Shown here: positions 57,676-64,000 of the stretch, in pieces
Numbering within the stretch: the stretch's first letter is position 1
Layout of the letters: each line of letters starts with the position of its first letter
Assembly: GCA_963082975.1 (NCBI GenBank)
Contig: OY720344.1
Coordinates: 71,700,546 to 71,764,545 of the forward strand
Reading direction: 5' to 3'
Length of the DNA stretch: 64,000 bases
Source of the DNA: Labia minor
Taxonomy: Eukaryota > Arthropoda > Insecta > Dermaptera > Spongiphoridae
The notes under the pieces: model-generated
Databases searched by the model: none
What the model was told of the DNA's origin: nothing
What the model saw: only the letters and a program-made list of their open reading frames with translations
Position numbers and translations under genes: made by a program

Positions 57676-57863
57676 TTTTAAACTAAATCTAATCATTTAA
57701 AAATAAGCTAAGAATTAATATTATGATTGAGTATCATGAAAAGTAAAAATTATAAATTTTAAAATATTTTTTTCAATATACAAATTTTATAAATTACTAC
57801 CTTTGTGTATTAAAAAGTTAAAATCTTTAAAGAAACAAAAATCATAAATATTGTTCTTTATTA

Positions 57864-58474
57864 TACGAGGTAGGGTCAAAAAGTTCGCGGAATTGGTTAT
57901 TCAAAATTTATTAAAAATATTTATAACATTCTTACATTATTTCCCTTCAAAATACTCTCCTCCTGCATCTACACATTTATTCCACCGTTCATATAATTGT
58001 TGGAAACACTCTTGAAAGCCGTTTTTTGAAAGTTCCTTCAGCCGCTCCGTCGCAGGACAGGGTCACTCTCATTTCCTTTTGCTCAGGGGATAACATTTTT
58101 GGAACAAAGTGCAAGCAAACACGATGCATGTTCAAGTCATTATGAAGAATGCTGTGAACACTCCCATGTGAAATACCAACTTCAGAGGCAATTTTAGCAT
58201 CTCAAGAGTCTCCGAGGGTGATTTCTCCAGCAACACACAGAATTTAATATTGCCACGCTGCTCTAATGACGACATTGCACAATCCGACGAAAGAAAGAAA
58301 CTACGATCTACAATATTAAACACCGAACGCACGGAACCAACTACAACTGCCTGCTAACCTCAAAAGCACATTCACTACCAGTTATGCCAACCTCACAAAC
58401 AAAAATTTCCCTTTCAGCTAAGAAATAGTTGACTATAAGCGACCATTCCGCGAACTTTTTGACCCTACCTCGTA
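57864..58474 (-). mobile_element. Deleted mariner element with perfect 30-bp ends
   Basis: TACGAGGTAGGGTCAAAAAG continues to a perfect 30-bp terminal inverted repeat (57864-57893 and 58445-58474), with TA as the outermost bases. The element is about 610 bp, roughly half a full mariner; the middle of the transposase gene is gone. Confidence 0.92.
57945..58275 (-). pseudogene. mariner transposase remnant (N-terminus joined to C-terminus)
   Basis: The start is at about 58275: MSSLEQRGNIKFCVLLEKSP, SETLEMLK, the first helix-turn-helix. After frame changes come VGISHGSVHSILHNDLNMHR and VCLHFVPKMLSPEQKEMRVT (end of the DNA-binding part), then an abrupt join to FKKRLSRVFPTII and RWNKCVDAGGEYFEG, the transposase C-terminus. 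The catalytic DD(34)D domain is entirely absent. Confidence 0.85.
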
Positions 58475-58540
58475 TTATTAATTTTTATCTTCATTTGTAT
58501 GTTGAAGGAAGATATTATTTATAAATTCTTTATAAAAAAT

Positions 58541-58981
58541 CTGGAGTGTCTTCACTCGACAATCTCGCAAATTAGAATTGGATTAATGAACACATATGTA
58601 TATTATATTTAAATTAAATTTAATTAATTTTATATATAAATTATAAATTAATTAAATTTAATTTAAATATATAATATATTCGACTACCTAATTTATAATT
58701 TATTTATAAAATTAAGTAGTCTTTCGAATGAGCTACATTTCTCAAAAGTTGATAGAAAACTACGAATTTTGAATAATGCCCGTGTACTTAATTTCATTTT
58801 TCTAGCTCAAACCGTTTTTGTGTAATCTTGTCTACACACATACATACATACATACACACACACAAACACAAAGAGACAAACCTTAGTGAAAGTGACTTAG
58901 GGGTCTTCAAAACATATAAAACCATCAAAATATCGATATGGAAAATTTTTATGATCGCAATACTATCTCTGACGAGATAGT
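58541..58981 (-). mobile_element. Family B Helentron-like element, reverse, shortened
   Basis: The plus strand starts CTGGAGTGTCTTCACTCGAC and ends GACGAGATAGT at 58981, so both termini are present, at 441 bp against 587-635 bp for other copies; an interior segment is missing. It contains an AC/TACA microsatellite at about 58836-58866. Confidence 0.8.
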
Positions 58982-61170
58982 AAAAAAATATATATTATAA
59001 TCATAGATGTTAACTCGGCCGATTATCCTTCACAAATTCTTATCATTTAACAATAGCCCTTTTAGTACGTAATTTATTGATTATTCATATATACTAACAC
59101 ATATTCCAATAAATTATACATTATTTTTTTAAAAACCATGCGTCAATACAATGTTTTATCCTGATCATCTGATGCCTATCTCAATTTAGAGAATCATCAC
59201 CCTAATAATGTATAAATATCAAATATAATGTTAGCAATTCAAAGTATTATTAAAATAGATATTTGTTAATTATAGTATCTCTATTTTTATAAACGGATTT
59301 AGACATCTATTTTCGGTTGTTGAATTGGGAAAAGGGTGTTAGTAGAGAATAATAATAATATTCTTCTAACACCTCCTACCTCTTTACCATAATTAACAAG
59401 TATCTATTTTAATAATTCTGGAAATTACTATCATTATAAGTGTACAGTATTCTCTATTCTCACATTATAATTTAGAAGTAAAGTATATACATTTTTATTT
59501 TGATTAATAATATAATCAATCTCAAATATCATTTAAATAAAATAATTTAATTTAAAAATTTTCATTTCAATTTATTTAAAGAGATGGAGAGAGAGTGAAA
59601 GATTATTTAAAATATCAATATCTATCTATTTCTAATGCCTTTTTGGAACCCTAACGACTATCATTCCTCCAAATCCATATCTATGTATAAATATACTATA
59701 TATAGTGTTTTTCAAATCAATTACAAATTCAACAAGAATCTTATTTTAATTCTGATATTCTTTGATATTTATTAAAAACTGTTAATAGCTTCTTTAATTT
59801 AGAAAAATAACAGTTAAAATGAATTTACTTGAAAATGATAGTTAATTCAAAAAAAAATACTGTAATATATGGATAGTATAAAAATTCCGTTATTCTTTTT
59901 AGAAACTGTATATATATAATTCATATATATCGGAATAAACTAGGTCCAAATTCACCAACTTATTCAGCTTAAAATTCCAGTACCGACTCTTGGTCTAAAA
60001 TTAAGAATCCCCAAAAAATTGCATGTTAAATAAACTCTTTTGAAAATGACGCCAAAATGGGCGCCGAAACGCGGAGAGCCAAATCCTACAATAAACCGTT
60101 GAAAGTAACCGGAAATAATTTCTCATAAGGATACATATTTTATATAATACAATATAAAAAGAAGTATTTTTTGTAGTTATAAAATGGTTCAGAAAAATTA
60201 GATAGATCAAAATTTAAATTGCCTTTAATGTATTTTTCTGCATGACTGATGAATGGGGCTGATGTCAATATCAACAAAGCAGCTTACTAATCTTATTCCT
60301 TACTAATACTAATTCAACATCCCTTTCATAACTATTGAAAATTAACCCTCAATTTACTTAATTGTCAATGGCAGACAATCAATAATCTATTTGTAATCAA
60401 TTTACTAACATTATAAATAAGATTTGGTTTCATATTTTAAAAACTAATTAAATGATATGTAAAATGATAAATTTGTTATTAAATTTAAAATCAATTTATA
60501 TTAAATAATCTACTAAAATTAAATGTACAATATTAAAGGTGTTTTTCGTAAAACAATTTAATTATTCATTCCGTAATAGAGTGACATCAAATGATCATTA
60601 ATATTGGATATAGTCGGTCCACAGATTAAAAATCGATTAATTAAAAGAGCGAATGAGACATACAAGAGATTATTTCACTAAATATTGAGGAAACAACGAT
60701 TTTATTTACCATATATTATTAAAGAAATTCTTATTATTCAGTAAGTTTAATTTTATGACAATAATTATCATTAATAAATGATTTACATTGAACACACAAT
60801 TCAATTACTTATCGTTGGTTCATTTATGTTTTAAACTTTCTGGAAATATTTTAAAATTTATTAACAGATAAAATATAATTAATGTTATAGATATAATTTA
60901 ATTTCGAAAAAAAAGAATTTTATTTGATTAATTATAAAAATGTATATGAAGTATAATTTAGCTTAAAATATTTGAAAAGGGGTACAAAATTCACCAGAGT
61001 AAACAATATAATTCTTCTTTCCGTATCATCAGACGTTAACATATAAACATCGTATCAACGTCTATTATTATTATTTTAAATATATTATTGAATTGTATTA
61101 TTTAATCATTTAGAATTTTGTATAGAAAACATTTTTATAATTTTTATCAAATAAATTTTTTTAAGTTCAA
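58982..61170. other. AT-rich noncoding stretch
   Basis: No gene supported. A short GC-richer patch at about 60040-60110 (GACGCCAAAATGGGCGCCGA) falls in a 69-codon minus ORF without family resemblance. Confidence 0.45.
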
Positions 61171-61172
61171 TT

Positions 61173-61252
61173 ATGAGATGAAAATTTTCGATGTCAAGAT
61201 TTTTATGTTTTTATACGTTTTGAAGTCATTTTCACTAAGGTTAAGAAAAATC
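61173..61252 (+). mobile_element. Family B, short 5'-proximal fragment
   Basis: GAAAATTTTCGATGTCAAGA, TTTTTATGTTTTTATACGTT, CATTTTCACTAAGGTTAAGA correspond to the first part of family B just after its 5' end. Both termini are missing. Confidence 0.65.
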
Positions 61253-61777
61253 CCACCCAGCTCACCCCAACTTCATTCCACTTTTACTCGTATCGAACAT
61301 ACCACACCCACCCACCATCCTCTCAAATATATATATATACACATAAACACACTAAAAATGATTCCAAGAGAAAAATCAATGCATAAATCAGAAATTATAA
61401 TTTATGTTTGCGAAAATTTTTTTTTGAATTAAATTGTAATTCGTATATAACACGCTTGTGCATCCATATTATGAATTACAAATTCAACCGATTATATCGT
61501 CAGTTATCAAAAAACGATTTTCCAAAAATTATATCAAAACATATAGATAGATAATAATATTATTTAGATTTATTTTTAAATTTCAAAGATATCGATTTAT
61601 TTGTCAATTGATATAAATAAATATTTTAAATTAATTTTTTTTTCAAAGTTACATATTTTAATGCTTAGAAGAAAAAATCGTTTTTAAGATTTTGATAAAT
61701 TAAAAACAATAATTGTTCGTTATATTCTGGCATACGTGCTTTACTTACCTTTTTGAAATGGGTACATTACTGTTTTT

Positions 61778-62412
61778 ACTATCTCGCCAGAGATGTATTG
61801 CGAACATGAAAATTTTCGATGTCGAGATTTTGATGTTTTTATATGTTTCCCGTGTCCCTGAGTCATTTTCACTAAGGTTGAGAAAAATGTCTCTCTTTCT
61901 CTCTCTTTCTGTGTGTGTGTGTGTGTATGTGTGTGTATGTATGTATGTATGTATGTATGTATGTATGTAGACAAGACTACTCAAAAACGGTTTAAGCTAG
62001 AATCATGAAATTTGGTACACGGGCATTATTCAAAGTTTCGTAGTTTTCTATCAACTTTTTAGAAAGAGGGTCATTATCTACAACGTTTCGATATTTTTTA
62101 TTCTAAAGTAACCGTAAAAATAAAGATATATGTTTGATAGTTTTTCACATGTTTAAAAATTCTATAAAACTGCTATATATAGAATTTCAGCTTGATTGAA
62201 TCGCTGAAAGTACCGGAATTAATTTTTTAACACAACTGCAAATCACGCGCCAGTACGTGACGTGGTGCCATCAACAAAGAGCCAAACACGCACTGGTTTA
62301 ATAAATATTATTTATCAATTTTAATTTATAAGTGAATTTAATTTAAATATTTATTTATTTATTTTATTTAATCCAATTCAAATTGCGAGAGAGTCGAGTG
62401 GAGACAATCCAG
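61778..62412 (+). mobile_element. Family B Helentron-like element, full copy
   Basis: The longest copy at 635 bp. The 5' end is ACTATCTCGCCAGAGAT; the 3' end is GCGAGAGAGTCGAGTGGAGA then CAATCCAG. It carries TC, GT and TATG arrays at about 61890-61970, which generate the long repetitive ORFs on both strands there; those are not genes. Confidence 0.82.
61890..61970. repeat. Compound microsatellite (TC)n(GT)n(TATG)n
   Basis: The array sits at a fixed position inside family B, where the copies at 4196, 39308 and 58836 also have simple repeats of other lengths. Confidence 0.88.
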
Positions 62413-63264
62413 CATTTTCTATTATGATACATACAGATTTTTTTTATTTTTTATTTCAACTAATTGTTTTATTCCCATTAAAATCTCAAATTAAAATTTT
62501 TGTATCGATCATTTATTTAGTTTTCATTATTTTAACTTATACCTATAAATCCATATTTTTATCAATGAATGCTATGTTACTAGTAAAAGTAGTCAACTAT
62601 TTACTGAGTACTTTAAGCTCTTTTTGACGGATTAATTTTGTACACTAAACCATCTGGCGAAGAGTTGAACAAACACCTCTGTCTGTACTTCCCTACTTTT
62701 AACTTTCGAACAACTTCGACTATCTAATTACTTGATTAACGTTTAACTTATTTCTTGTGCATTGGACCTTAAATATACTGAAATGGGTCGAACAATTAAA
62801 GTTCTTACAAAAACTCAACTTTAATTTTTAGAATAAATAAAAAAAAACTTAATTAATTGTGAAAAGATTAACATAATTTTAACAGATTAACACTTTTAAT
62901 AAATACGAATATTTTATTCAAAGGGAATTAATGTGAACTTTTTCTCAGTAAAGAATAAATGATAAAAATGAAAATTGTTTAATTAAAATTTTTATGCTGA
63001 TTATTACATATTATTACCTCTATATGTAATTGTATGCATACTAATATATAATATTCGAGTCTTAGGTACAAAAAAGCCTACGTGTCTTTTATTTAAAGCT
63101 GGTTTAACCGTTAAACCACACATATTATACTTAGTGCATTTATCATCTTCAAATAGAACTCACCTCCAAATTCCTCTCAAAGAAGATTTTATTTTGTATT
63201 GTACTACATACTGTAGGTATTAAAGAGAAATAGTTTTAAACCTGATTAATTGATACCTTTGACA
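62413..63264. other. AT-rich spacer
   Basis: Nothing recognised; a 67-codon ORF at 62424-62627 is unsupported. Confidence 0.45.
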
Positions 63265-63345
63265 TTTATACATCCTACACAAGGGCAGTGCCTATCAAGT
63301 CGATTATATTAATTAGGTAGCCTATGATCAGTAGAACCGATAAAA
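63265..63345 (-). mobile_element. SINE S1, short fragment
   Basis: CATCCTACACAAGGGC, GTCGATTATATTAATTAGGT and AGCCTATGATCAGTAGAACC follow the tail-proximal body of the complete SINE at 19758-19806. Confidence 0.65.
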
Positions 63346-63610
63346 TATAAAATTTTAAAATATTTTAAATATAAAAAATATTAATACTTTTCAATTAAAA
63401 AAGAATGGTAAGAGAAAAATATAGATGACGTATTTAAATTAAATTAATATAAATTAAGAAAAAACTAATGTGAAGATGATTTTTCCTAAGGCTGAAATAT
63501 AGGTCGATTTGTCTTTATAAATATTATCTATGGTGTGAATTTCAAAAAAATCCTTCGAGCGGTTAATTATTAAATTAATCTAAAAATATACAAATATATA
63601 TACATATATA
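63346..63610 (-). mobile_element. Family E, reverse fragment
   Basis: The plus strand CGATTTGTCTTTATAAATAT, TATCTATGGTGTGAATTTCA and AAAAAATCCTTCGAGCGGTT is the reverse complement of the family E 5' region at 28860-28940. It abuts the SINE fragment directly. Confidence 0.62.
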
Positions 63611-63699
63611 TTGTAATGATATTTTAAAAATATCATTAATTCTTAAAATAAAATAAAAAATAAAATATATTTATTTAAAAATAAATTTATTTGTGGAAA

Positions 63700-63900
63700 G
63701 GATTATGATTGTAATACTTTTTTCCTCTGTTGGAAAGTCAAATATTCAGTCGGGCAGTAGCGAGCGTCCTGTGCAGATAGACTTTATTGGAGGACAAAAG
63801 GACCACCATTCACCAGTCCACTGATTATCGCTTATATAAGGACCGGCTACATCATTTACAAGAAATATTGTGTTTTCAAGAAGGATTGTTTTTTTATTAT
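63700..63900 (+). promoter_or_regulatory. Possible LTR or promoter fragment
   Basis: A GC-richer 200-bp island with GCAGTAGCGAGCGTCCTGTG, a TATA box TATATAAG (63833-63840) and an initiator-like TCATTT (63852-63857) 20 bases downstream. The spacing is shorter than usual for TATA to start site. Such islands are typical of LTR U3-R regions, but no second LTR, primer site or coding region lies inside the window. Confidence 0.3.
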
Positions 63901-64000
63901 ATTTTTGATTGTTTTATCCAAGAATTAAAAAAATATTTGATTCACAACAAATATTGATCTCTCTTTAATTTTTATATAACGTATTTTTTTTATATAAAGA

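Noticed and set aside
61741-61984. ORFs rich in HT/YI and VC repeats on both strands
   Set aside because: They are translations of the TC/GT/TATG microsatellite inside family B.

Overview
This window reads as repeat-rich, strongly AT-rich eukaryotic nuclear DNA, most likely from an arthropod. There are no operons, ribosome binding sites or dense ORFs. Nearly everything that can be recognised is a transposable element or its remains: RTE-like and other LINEs, mariner elements, hAT MITEs, tRNA-derived SINEs, Helentron/DINE-1-like elements carrying microsatellites, and long stretches of A/T simple sequence. The species cannot be fixed from the sequence. I find no rRNA, no intact tRNA and no CRISPR. 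There is one plausible host coding exon.

Layout. 1-3056: 3' part of an RTE-type LINE with an intact 992-residue endonuclease/reverse-transcriptase ORF and a GAA-repeat tail. 4.1-8.3 kb: first copies of family B and family A (Helentron-like), and repeat family F with a perfect 55-bp inverted repeat. 9.8 kb: mariner N-terminal scrap. 11.8-13.4 kb: twin-hairpin repeat D, a decayed LINE C (RT core to 3' tail) and a mariner 3' end. 15.6-16.0 kb: the candidate host exon (minus strand). 19.7-20.0 kb: SINE with a perfect 17-bp target-site duplication. 20.5-21.1 kb: 261-bp tandem pair. 21-36 kb: many 3'-truncated LINE C copies, family E elements with tRNA-like inserts, and a deleted mariner (29549-30428). 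35.6-42.1 kb: a dense nest of family A, B, D and LINE C, ending in a three-level nest (hAT MITE, then family A, then a second family A). 46661-47825: a DNA transposon with long inverted ends and a broken gene of a widespread arthropod protein family. 48-51.5 kb: families G, E and F. 57.5-59 kb: hAT MITE, deleted mariner, family B. 61.1-63.6 kb: family B, SINE and family E fragments. 63.7-63.9 kb: a possible LTR or promoter fragment.

How it fits together. Autonomous-looking coding capacity exists only in the first LINE. All other elements are non-autonomous or broken. Families A and B share one architecture: the 5' end repeats, inverted, just inside the 3' end, followed by a short hairpin, with A/T flanks and internal microsatellites. 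This is the Helentron/DINE-1 plan. The most interesting object is 46661-47825. Its decayed protein keeps a D - C(2)C - H(4)H - E residue pattern like that of the RAG1/Transib/CMC transposase group, and it lies between matching inverted repeats of about 115-125 bp. This suggests that a protein family usually left uncharacterised is a cut-and-paste transposase.
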